From assembly GCA_937864975.1 (NCBI GenBank), contig CALMDI010000241.1, positions 1 to 7,353 of the forward strand: a DNA stretch of 7,353 nt. Direction: 5' to 3'. Numbering within the stretch: position 1 is the first letter of the stretch; every line of letters starts with the position of its first letter. A program made the position numbers and the translations under genes. Positions 1-5,058 of the stretch are shown here, piece after piece. Origin of the DNA: an uncultured Chloroflexota bacterium. GTDB taxonomy: Bacteria; Chloroflexota; Anaerolineae; Aggregatilineales; Phototrophicaceae. The notes beneath the pieces were generated by a model. The model did not search any database. It had not been told where the DNA came from and saw only the letters and a list, made by a program, of their open reading frames with translations.

Positions 1-2
1 CC

Positions 3-125
3 GACGCGCTCGACGAGACGAGCGCGCACCTGACCACGCTCGGACTCGTGCGCCTGAACCGGGCCGTGGAGCTCGACGGCGCCACGCCGGCCGAGGCCGC
101 CGCGCAGTGGTGGGAGGGCTACTGA
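3..125 (+). CDS. C-terminal end of a glycine betaine/choline-type ABC transporter substrate-binding protein (partial)
   Basis: The frame is open from the left edge to a TGA at 123-125 and gives about 40 residues, ending in AAAQWWEGY. The pattern 'L-x-x-x-S-A-x-L-T-T-x-x-L-x-x-L-N-x-x-V-x-x-D-G-x-x-P-x-x-A-A-x-x-W' matches the last helices of OpuAC/OsmF/ProX-type binding proteins as I know them. These extracytoplasmic proteins capture glycine betaine, choline or related osmolytes and deliver them to a membrane permease and ATPase. Only the tail is present, so the ligand-binding residues and the lipoprotein signal cannot be seen. The transporter genes would normally lie upstream, outside the window. 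Third codon positions are almost all G or C, which fits an actinobacterial host. The family call is fairly secure from the tail motif; the substrate is not determined. Confidence 0.72.
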   Translation, partial: DALDETSAHLTTLGLVRLNRAVELDGATPAEAAAQWWEGY

Positions 126-161
126 GCCACCCCGCGGCCGGCGTCGGCGCGACGCCTGCAT

Positions 162-195
162 CCGGGGCCTCGCCGGTCTCCCGGCGTGGCCCCGG
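162..195. terminator. Strong hairpin between convergent genes, probable bidirectional terminator
   Basis: CCGGGGCC (162-169) is perfectly complementary to GGCCCCGG (188-195). Inside it CGCCGG (171-176) pairs with CCGGCG (181-186) around a four-base TCTC loop, with a single T-T mismatch between the two helices. A second small perfect hairpin, GGCGTC/GACGCC with a five-base loop, lies at 140-156. Both sit in the 82-base gap between the stop of the binding-protein gene (125) and the stop of the convergent membrane-protein gene (208). There is no run of T on either side, as is common for high-GC actinobacterial terminators. Termination itself is inferred. Confidence 0.6.
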
Positions 196-207
196 GCGCA
201 GGTCCGG

Positions 208-543
208 TCACTCGGGCTGCCTCGACCACCTCTCCAGCCGACTCGTCAGGCCCGCCTTCACGAGCACCGCGACGACGACCGCGGTCGTTGCGAACTCGAT
301 CCCGAGGAGCAGCCCGTGGCCGGCCCGGTCGGTCACCGTGCCGGTGGACTCGGCGATCGACGCCGGCGTCGGCCACCCGTAGGCCCCGGCCGCCCAGAAG
401 TAGAGAACCGGGAACACGGCGAGCGCGACCAGCAGCAGCTCCGGCCCGACGCGCTTGGCCTTGCGCAGGCCCCAGATGCAGGTCGCCCAGACGCCTGCGA
501 GCAGCCCCGTCACCACACCGATGACAATCAGCACGTCACCCAC
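208..543 (-). CDS. Small three-helix membrane protein of unknown function, possible immunity partner of the upstream secreted protein
   Basis: The product is 111 residues with three hydrophobic segments at about 3-26, 34-56 and 78-98. A short basic loop (RKAKR, about 27-31) lies between the first two, and the tail is polar (SRLERWSRQPE). I do not recognise a family. The GTG at 543 begins immediately after the TAG of the upstream gene. A second in-frame GTG at 534 follows an AGGTGGG ribosome-binding-like stretch and may be the real start (108 residues). The zero-gap junction implies co-transcription and probably translational coupling with the secreted protein gene. A small multi-helix membrane protein encoded just after a secreted protein fits an immunity or anchoring role, but nothing in the sequence proves it. 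Codon use is typical of a high-GC actinobacterium, so the ORF is probably real. Confidence 0.68.
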   Translation of the reverse strand: MGDVLIVIGVVTGLLAGVWATCIWGLRKAKRVGPELLLVALAVFPVLYFWAAGAYGWPTPASIAESTGTVTDRAGHGLLLGIEFATTAVVVAVLVKAGLTSRLERWSRQPE

Positions 544-1800
544 CTACAGCTGCCGCATCAGCGCGATGCAGTCACCGATGCCCAGCGCATCCTTCATCAG
601 GTTGAGCGCCGACGAGGGCAGGCTCGCGATGGCCAGGTACTGCGTCCGGGTCAGGTACTTCATGACGTTCCCCTGAGCCCAGCCCCGTGCCAGGTCGTAG
701 ATCCTCCTGACGAAGTTCTGCGCTCCGCCGATCTTGTCGATCGCGCTCGACAGCGCGGCGCTCCGCTTGGCGATGCTCGCGAGCTTGGACGCGAAGTTGG
801 CGAGCTTCGCGGCCGCGAAGATGAACGTTGCGAGGTTCGCGACACAGGCCGCACTGGTCCACGCCCACCACCACCAGCTGGGGTCCGCGACGACCGGATA
901 CGCGGTCGTGGCGTCGGTCTCGACGACCTGGGTCAGCGTCGTCCCGTCGATCTCGTAGCGGGTCGGGACGGCCGCGCCATTGGCGTCCACGGCCCACGCG
1001 GCACCGATCGTCGCCACTTCCTGCGACTCGATCGTGGTGGTGGTCGCAGCCGGTGCGACGGCGTCCAGCGCCGCCCACTGGGCGTCGGTGATCTCGGTGT
1101 CGTGCTGGACGTCCCCGAGGATGGCCGCCACCTCGGCGTCGATCCGGGCCTCCTCGCCGGGCAGCGGCTCGACGACCTCCATCGGGGCGGTGACCGAGAT
1201 GGTCCCCTCCGCGTTCGGCGTGAGCTCGGCACCCTGCGGGAGATCCAGTGCGAACTCGATCCTGTCCGGCGCCGCGGTGTCGGCGAGCACCGCCGCCATC
1301 TGCACCCCGCCCTCGATCGCGCGAGTCACGACGTCGGTGCTCGGTGCCACGTCCTCGTGCACCACGGCGCCGTCCACGACGGTGCTCTCGCTCGAGCCAC
1401 CCACTGGCGCGAGCCCGTACGACTCACCCTCCAGTGCGAGCGTCGCGCCCTCCTCGGTGAGGACCAGCTCTCCTCCGGCAGCATCGCTGCCCTCGAGCCC
1501 CTCCGAGGTCACCTGCAGCGTCACGCCCTCGGCCGCAGAAGCCGCCGCGGTCAGCTCGACCGCGCTGGCGGGCTGGGCTGCGTCGAAGTCCTCCGCGGCA
1601 GCCGCGATGGCGGCCCCGTCCGACGACGCCCCGTCCAGGACGGGGTCGGAGACGGTCACCCCAGGGACCGCTGCCGGATCCGTCGGCGTGTCGTCTGCCG
1701 CGGCATTGCTGACGTTCGCACCACTGATCACCACTGCTGCGGCGGCCACGATGCCCACGCACCGGATGCGTGGACCCCCCATGAAACCCTTGATTCGCAC
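544..1800 (-). CDS. Secreted actinobacterial protein with a 'YPVVADP' stalk and a variable helical C-terminal domain
   Basis: I chose the GTG at 1800 because GGGAGA lies a few bases before it and a classic signal peptide follows: basic n-region (RIKGFMGGPRIR), hydrophobic core GIVAAAAVVISG, likely cleavage near SNAAA/DD (about residue 35). The ORF could be extended to 1890, but that prefix is Arg-rich and unlike a signal peptide. The mature part has about 265 residues of acidic, Ala-rich, beta-type sequence. It ends in 'DANGAAVPTRYEIDGTTLTQVVE...AYPVVADPS' (about 272-308), a pattern I remember from many actinobacterial secreted hypothetical proteins whose C-termini differ. Next come four tryptophans in a row (309-312) and about 105 residues predicted helical: a hydrophobic Ala-rich segment (317-345), then a basic amphipathic part. 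Cysteines are at 319 and 411, possibly a disulphide. The downstream membrane protein abuts it. Function is unknown; a secreted effector or bacteriocin-like role is inference. Confidence 0.72.
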   Translation of the reverse strand: MRIKGFMGGPRIRCVGIVAAAAVVISGANVSNAAADDTPTDPAAVPGVTVSDPVLDGASSDGAAIAAAAEDFDAAQPASAVELTAAASAAEGVTLQVTSEGLEGSDAAGGELVLTEEGATLALEGESYGLAPVGGSSESTVVDGAVVHEDVAPSTDVVTRAIEGGVQMAAVLADTAAPDRIEFALDLPQGAELTPNAEGTISVTAPMEVVEPLPGEEARIDAEVAAILGDVQHDTEITDAQWAALDAVAPAATTTTIESQEVATIGAAWAVDANGAAVPTRYEIDGTTLTQVVETDATTAYPVVADPSWWWWAWTSAACVANLATFIFAAAKLANFASKLASIAKRSAALSSAIDKIGGAQNFVRRIYDLARGWAQGNVMKYLTRTQYLAIASLPSSALNLMKDALGIGDCIALMRQL

Positions 1801-1824
1801 TCGTTCTCTCCCGTCACCCTGACA

Positions 1825-1838
1825 CGCGGGGACCCGCG
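1825..1838 (-). other. Small perfect hairpin in the leader of the secreted-protein gene
   Basis: CGCGGG (1825-1830) and CCCGCG (1833-1838) form a compact self-complementary element about 25 bases upstream of the chosen GTG start (1800), ahead of the GGGAGA ribosome-binding site. It would lie in the 5' leader of the transcript if the promoter is at 1847-1874. It could stabilise the mRNA or affect translation, but short palindromes arise often in DNA this GC-rich, so the functional claim is weak. Confidence 0.25.
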
Positions 1839-1843
1839 CGCAG

Positions 1844-1880
1844 CGGAACCTATTGGGCCGGAACCGCGCGGTAACGGAAC
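1844..1880 (-). promoter_or_regulatory. Candidate promoter region of the secreted-protein operon with three GTTCCG repeats
   Basis: CGGAAC on the plus strand (GTTCCG on the minus strand) occurs three times, at 1844-1849, 1859-1864 and 1875-1880, spaced 15 and 16 bases apart. A possible minus-strand promoter is TTACCG (1869-1874), 16 bases, TAGGTT (1847-1852), upstream of the start at 1800. The hexamers match consensus only moderately. The regular spacing suggests an operator bound by a repeated DNA-binding protein, but this is inferred from pattern alone. The rest of the gap (1881-1975) holds only weak hairpins, such as GCTGCC/GGCAGC at 1924-1948. Confidence 0.27.
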
Positions 1881-1975
1881 GAATCATCACGCTTGAATCT
1901 CATCTGCGGCTCTCCGCACGGGAGCTGCCGGACGCGCACGGGGGCAGCAAGGGCGGCCGCCGCCGGGGTGTCGGC

Positions 1976-2581
1976 TCAGACGATGGCCCCCCGACCGGTG
2001 ATGGCCCGGCCGACGATCAGCGTGTTGACCTCGCGGGTGCCCTCGTAGGAGTAGATCGCCTCGGCGTCGGCGACGTACCGGCCCACGTTGTGCTCGAGCA
2101 GGATGCCGTTGCCGCCCATGAGCTCGCGTGCCCAGCCGACGGTCTCCCGCATCCGCACGGTGCAGAACGCCTTGGCCATGGACGCGTGCTCGTCGGTCAT
2201 CCGGTCCTCGCCCTGCAGCTGCGAGAGCCGGGCGCACATCGCCGCCGACGCGGTGATGTTGCCCAGCATGCGCACCAGCAGGTCCTGCACCATCTGGAAC
2301 TCGATGATCGGCTTGTCGAACTGCGTCCGGTTCATGGCGTAGCGCAGCGCGTGCTCGTACGCGCCGCGGGAGCAGCCGACCGCCGACCACGCGACCCCGG
2401 CCCGGGTCAGGCGGAGCACGTTCGCCGTCTCGCGGAAGCTGTGCGCCTCCTGCAGCCGGTTCTCCTCCGGAACCCGGACGCCCTCCAGGGTGATCAGCGC
2501 GTTCTGCACCGCCCGGAGCGCGATCTTGTCCTCGATGTCGACCGTGGTGAAGCCCGGCGTGTCCTTCTCGACGACGAACCC
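1976..2581 (-). pseudogene. C-terminal part of an acyl-CoA dehydrogenase (glutaryl-CoA dehydrogenase-like), lacking its N-terminus
   Basis: This is the 3' section of the hybrid reading frame, about 200 residues from 'GFVVEKDTPGF' to 'GRGAIV'. It covers the end of the middle beta-domain (GFVVEKDTPGFTT, IALRAVQNA, VRVPEENRL) and the whole C-terminal helical domain. NRTQFDKPI carries the Arg/Gln pair that contacts FAD, MGGNGI is the usual C-terminal motif, and YEGTREVNTLIVGRAI holds the Glu that serves as catalytic base in glutaryl-CoA-type enzymes. These flavoenzymes oxidise acyl-CoA thioesters and pass electrons to ETF. The N-terminal helical domain of about 150-200 residues is missing, so the piece would be inactive alone. 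Codon use matches the actinobacterial stretch to its left, not the yvcK sequence it is joined to. The exact acyl-CoA substrate cannot be decided. Confidence 0.8.
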
Positions 2582-3247
2582 CAGCACGCGCTCGGTCTCG
2601 ACCAGAGCGGTTTCCAGGCTGCCCGTGACCCCCGCCAGCGCGCTGATGAACAGATTGCCAAAGGCATGACCGCCGAGGTCGCCGTTGCTGAAGCGATATT
2701 GAAACAACTGCGTCATCAGGCTTTCGTCGTCCGCCAGCGCGGCGATGTTGTTTCGCAGGTCACCGGGCGGAAGCACCTGCATGTCGCGTCGCAGTCGCCC
2801 GGAGCTGCCGCCGTCGTCGGCGACGGTCACGACCGCGGTGATGTTGCCGGTGACGGTTTTCAAGCCGCGCAGGATGCTCGGCAAGCCGGTTCCCCCGCCG
2901 ATGGCGACGACCTTCAACCCTTTGTGACGGCGGCTGTGCGCGTACACCACGTCGACAACCGCGCCGCGGCGGTGCTTGCGATACGGCGCAATGATGTTAA
3001 ACGACACGCGAAAAACGCTCCAGACCATCAGCCCGAGTCCCGCCAGCAGGATACCCGCGATTTCGATCCAGCCGACGGACGGTAATCGGATGGCGGTCGG
3101 ACGCAGGTCAAGCGCTTTAATGATCCCCATTGCCAGAGCGAGCGCGACGATGGCTGTCGCCAACAGCAGCAGGATCAGCCATCGCTTGACCCCGATCCCA
3201 GGCGTGAGCCAACGTCTATACGCGCGTAACGTCGTCATGCAGCCCAT
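1976..3247 (-). CDS. yvcK: Hybrid in-frame ORF: N-terminal half of YvcK (gluconeogenesis factor) joined to an acyl-CoA dehydrogenase tail
   Basis: The first ~222 residues are YvcK/CofD-like. There are two membrane segments (about 22-46 and 60-86). The Rossmann-type domain follows, with GGGTGLP (117-123), ADDGGSSGRLR (143-153), PPGDLRNN (160-167) and GHAFGNLF (193-200). YvcK binds UDP-sugars in Bacillus and affects growth on gluconeogenic carbon sources and cell-wall metabolism. An N-terminal membrane region on YvcK is, to my knowledge, seen in Chloroflexota and some other lineages. Roughly the last 200 residues expected of YvcK are absent; the frame instead continues into the acyl-CoA dehydrogenase tail at about 2580-2600. 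Starts are possible at 3247 (GGGGCG four bases before, preferred) or 3238; a TTG at 3274 overlaps the promoter. The YvcK part is certain; that the 423-residue hybrid exists as a protein is doubtful. Confidence 0.75.
   Translation of the reverse strand: MGCMTTLRAYRRWLTPGIGVKRWLILLLLATAIVALALAMGIIKALDLRPTAIRLPSVGWIEIAGILLAGLGLMVWSVFRVSFNIIAPYRKHRRGAVVDVVYAHSRRHKGLKVVAIGGGTGLPSILRGLKTVTGNITAVVTVADDGGSSGRLRRDMQVLPPGDLRNNIAALADDESLMTQLFQYRFSNGDLGGHAFGNLFISALAGVTGSLETALVETERVLGFVVEKDTPGFTTVDIEDKIALRAVQNALITLEGVRVPEENRLQEAHSFRETANVLRLTRAGVAWSAVGCSRGAYEHALRYAMNRTQFDKPIIEFQMVQDLLVRMLGNITASAAMCARLSQLQGEDRMTDEHASMAKAFCTVRMRETVGWARELMGGNGILLEHNVGRYVADAEAIYSYEGTREVNTLIVGRAITGRGAIV
2578..2600. other. Sequence join inside coding DNA (YvcK to acyl-CoA dehydrogenase)
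   Basis: On the minus strand, conserved YvcK sequence ends at 'SLETALVETERVL' and typical acyl-CoA dehydrogenase sequence begins at 'GFVVEKDTPGF', with no linker. To the right, A/T third positions and A-rich patches are common; to the left, third positions are almost all G/C. The exact base cannot be fixed, because codons for E-R-V-L could belong to either side. There are no repeats, integrase sites or insertion-sequence ends at the join. Confidence 0.7.
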
Positions 3248-3272
3248 TATCGCCCCGGACAGCATTATGAAC

Positions 3273-3301
3273 AAGATAACACCGCCATATTACCCTGTCA
3301 A
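3273..3301 (-). promoter_or_regulatory. Sigma-70-type promoter for yvcK
   Basis: Read on the minus strand, a perfect TTGACA (-35, 3296-3301) is followed after exactly 17 bases by TATCTT (-10, 3273-3278). Transcription would start near 3266, about 20-28 bases before the candidate ATG codons at 3247 and 3238. A GGGGCG stretch in this leader could serve as ribosome-binding site for the ATG at 3247. Hexamer match and spacing are good; activity is inferred. Confidence 0.55.
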
Positions 3302-3397
3302 AGGTCAACCGGGTTGTCGGACGCGACTGGCTGAATCAGACGAAGTGCCAGCGCGGGGACAGGGACACATGTCAAGGGCTATTCCTGACAGATGACA

Positions 3398-3426
3398 TTG
3401 CTCCGCGCCGCAGGAAGGCGCACAAT
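3398..3426 (+). promoter_or_regulatory. Possible promoter for the short-chain dehydrogenase gene
   Basis: TTGCTC (3398-3403), a 17-base spacer and CACAAT (3421-3426) form a moderate sigma-70-like match in the 225-base divergent region between yvcK and the dehydrogenase. The transcript would carry a leader of about 90 bases before the start at 3527. No clear operator palindrome is visible in 3302-3526. Confidence 0.28.
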
Positions 3427-3526
3427 GAAGACGAGAAGACAGCGAAAGGAGCGCCGTCGGTGGAGGCGACGCGACACGGGATCGAATGGCGGGGAACACG
3501 TTTTTCACAGGAGCGGAGGGATTGTG

Positions 3527-4282
3527 ATGACAGCACTACAGGGTAAAGTGGCAATCGTGACTGGCGCGTCATCCGGCTTGGGGCGTGCCGTGGCGCTGGC
3601 TTATGCGCGCGAGGGTGCGTGGGTGGTGGTTTCCGACATCAACCCGAAGGACGGTGACGAGACGGTTCGCCAGGCGAAAGACAGCGGCGCGAACGCCATC
3701 TTTGTCGAGTCGGACGTCTCGAAGCCTGCCCAATGCGAGCGGCTTGTCGCCGCCACGCTCGACGCCTTCGGACGCCTGGATATTGCCTGTAACAACGCCG
3801 GAATCGGCGGCGAGGCAAACGCGACCGGAGATTACAGCATCGAAGGGTGGCAGAAGGTCATCGAAATCAACCTGTCGGGTGTTTTCTACTGCATGCGCTA
3901 CGAGATTCCCGCCATGCTCAAATCGGGCGGCGGCGCGATTGTCAACATGGCGTCGATTCTAGGGCAGGTGGGGTTTGCACAGTCGCCCGGTTACGTCGCA
4001 GCGAAACACGGCGTTGTCGGTCTGACCAAAACCGCTGCCATCGAGTATGCCACGCAGGGGATCCGCGTGAACTCTGTGGGTCCCGCGTTCATTCACACCC
4101 CGCTGATCGCCGCAATGGAGCAGGATGAGGCGGTGAATAACTACCTGGTGTCGCTGCACCCCATGGGGCGACTGGGCAAGGCGGAAGAAGTCGCTAACAT
4201 GGTTCTCTGGCTAAGCACGGACAAGGCATCCTTCGTTACCGGGGCATACTATCCGGTCGATGGCGGCTACCTCGCCCGTTAG
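3527..4282 (+). CDS. Short-chain dehydrogenase/reductase (classical SDR, NAD-type)
   Basis: This is a complete 251-residue classical SDR, the usual length for the family. The cofactor loop TGASSGLG is at 12-19. Asp37 at the end of the second strand (VVSD) favours NAD(H) over NADP(H). SDV (62-64) precedes NNAG (89-92). The catalytic set is Asn114, Ser143, Tyr156 and Lys160 (YVAAK), and the C-terminus is the common VTGAYYPVDGGYLA. It is a soluble oxidoreductase acting on an alcohol or carbonyl substrate that cannot be named from sequence. The start is the ATG at 3527, seven bases after GGAGG (3515-3519); a GTG one codon earlier is possible. The ORF can be extended upstream to an ATG at 3425, but that stretch is implausibly Arg-rich. 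It stands alone on the plus strand, divergent from yvcK and convergent with the membrane-protein operon, so context does not suggest a pathway. Confidence 0.93.
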   Translation: MTALQGKVAIVTGASSGLGRAVALAYAREGAWVVVSDINPKDGDETVRQAKDSGANAIFVESDVSKPAQCERLVAATLDAFGRLDIACNNAGIGGEANATGDYSIEGWQKVIEINLSGVFYCMRYEIPAMLKSGGGAIVNMASILGQVGFAQSPGYVAAKHGVVGLTKTAAIEYATQGIRVNSVGPAFIHTPLIAAMEQDEAVNNYLVSLHPMGRLGKAEEVANMVLWLSTDKASFVTGAYYPVDGGYLAR

Positions 4283-4300
4283 AAGGGGCATTACGTCCAG

Positions 4301-4352
4301 CCAGCGTGGGATGCGTGCCCCGACCACGGGTAACGTAACGTTCCCGCGCTGG
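4301..4352. terminator. Long inverted repeat between convergent genes, candidate bidirectional terminator
   Basis: CCAGCGTGGGA (4301-4311) pairs with TCCCGCGCTGG (4342-4352) over 11 positions with one T-G wobble. The 30-base apical region contains a smaller CCCG/CGGG hairpin (4319-4330). It fills most of the 70-base gap between the dehydrogenase stop (4282) and the convergent DUF1461 stop (4353). There is no U-tract, and the apical loop is longer than in a classical intrinsic terminator, so the role is inferred from position and symmetry. Confidence 0.45.
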
Positions 4353-5048
4353 TTAGCGTTCGACGCGCTGCGTTGCCGCCAGCAGGATAATCGTCGCGCC
4401 GAGCAGCGTGATGCCGCCGATGACGAGCGCCGCGTCGAACCAGAACTGTTCGGGGAACAGGCGAATGAGCGTGTCGGAATACAGGAACATCCACGAGCCT
4501 TCGGCGAAAAACAGGTTGTGAAATCCGGTAAAAAAGACGTCCCACTGAACGACCGAGAGGATGACGATACTGAGGATAAGCCCGTACGTCAGCAGGCTTC
4601 CGGCGACGAGCGCGCCCCGAAGATCGTCCCGTGTCGAGGGCTTACGTGCGAGCGCGTATCCGGCAGCGGCGACCCCTGCCACAGCGACGACCGCGAACAG
4701 GAACGTCGCCTGGGTGATGCCTTTCACGTCGCGCATGTGCTGCAGCTCGCGCGAATTAAAAAGCGCGGAGCCGTCCGGGAACGTCAGATCGTCAAGATAA
4801 CCGATGCCTTCCGCGTTGAGTAGATAGCTCAAGGCATAGGGCGCATAACGAAGGCGGTCTGCCTGGGTAAAACCGTAGAAATCGGTCGGGAAGCCGGGAC
4901 GGTCATACTCGAAACGCAGGAACGCCGGGGTCATGACCAGCCGGGCGCTCAACAGCACGAGCATTACCGGTATCATCAGCGTGATGTAAAGCCGGAGCAG
5001 GCGGGCGAGCCACCGGGATCGACGGTCAGGTGATGGAGTATCAATCAT
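4353..5048 (-). CDS. DUF1461 / TIGR01906 family integral membrane protein (Lit-like)
   Basis: The protein has 231 residues and four predicted membrane helices (about 15-40, 112-134, 144-167, 203-226). A conserved-looking extracytoplasmic loop between helices 1 and 2 contains FNSRELQHMRDVK (98-109), and FFTGFHNLFFAEGSW (172-186) follows helix 3. These two His-bearing blocks (His104, His177) are the signature I associate with the DUF1461/TIGR01906 family. Its characterised members in Firmicutes are the Lit lipoprotein intramolecular transacylases, which move an acyl chain within a lipoprotein's N-terminal cysteine. Whether this distant member has that activity is unknown. It lies 10 bases after the membrane-fused spermidine-synthase-like gene and is almost certainly co-transcribed with it. 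The ATG at 5048 has only a weak GAG-type ribosome-binding site, consistent with translational coupling. The family call is strong; function is inferred. Confidence 0.82.
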   Translation of the reverse strand: MIDTPSPDRRSRWLARLLRLYITLMIPVMLVLLSARLVMTPAFLRFEYDRPGFPTDFYGFTQADRLRYAPYALSYLLNAEGIGYLDDLTFPDGSALFNSRELQHMRDVKGITQATFLFAVVAVAGVAAAGYALARKPSTRDDLRGALVAGSLLTYGLILSIVILSVVQWDVFFTGFHNLFFAEGSWMFLYSDTLIRLFPEQFWFDAALVIGGITLLGATIILLAATQRVER

Positions 5049-5058
5049 GAGATATCGC

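Noticed and set aside
316..1896. Long plus-strand open frame (526 codons) opposite the secreted-protein gene, and another at 980-1822.
   Set aside because: Arg/Gly/Pro- and Ala/Ser-rich translations without recognisable motifs, typical of antisense frames in high-GC DNA; the minus strand carries a signal peptide, a ribosome-binding site and a coherent protein.
1853..3085. Plus-strand open frame of 410 codons across the YvcK/acyl-CoA dehydrogenase join.
   Set aside because: It is the shadow of the minus-strand gene, rich in Arg, His and Asp with no domain; its openness across the join only reflects the preserved frame on the other strand.
1976..3247. A new bifunctional YvcK-acyl-CoA dehydrogenase enzyme.
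   Set aside because: Both domains are cut through their conserved cores, so neither would be functional, and the composition changes at the join; an artefact or dead hybrid is more likely.
3425..3526. In-frame upstream extension of the short-chain dehydrogenase beginning MKTRRQRKERRRWRRR, considered as a targeting peptide or leader peptide.
   Set aside because: Classical SDRs begin a few residues before the TGxxxGxG loop, a strong GGAGG site precedes the ATG at 3527, and the extension has no hydrophobic core or twin-arginine motif context.
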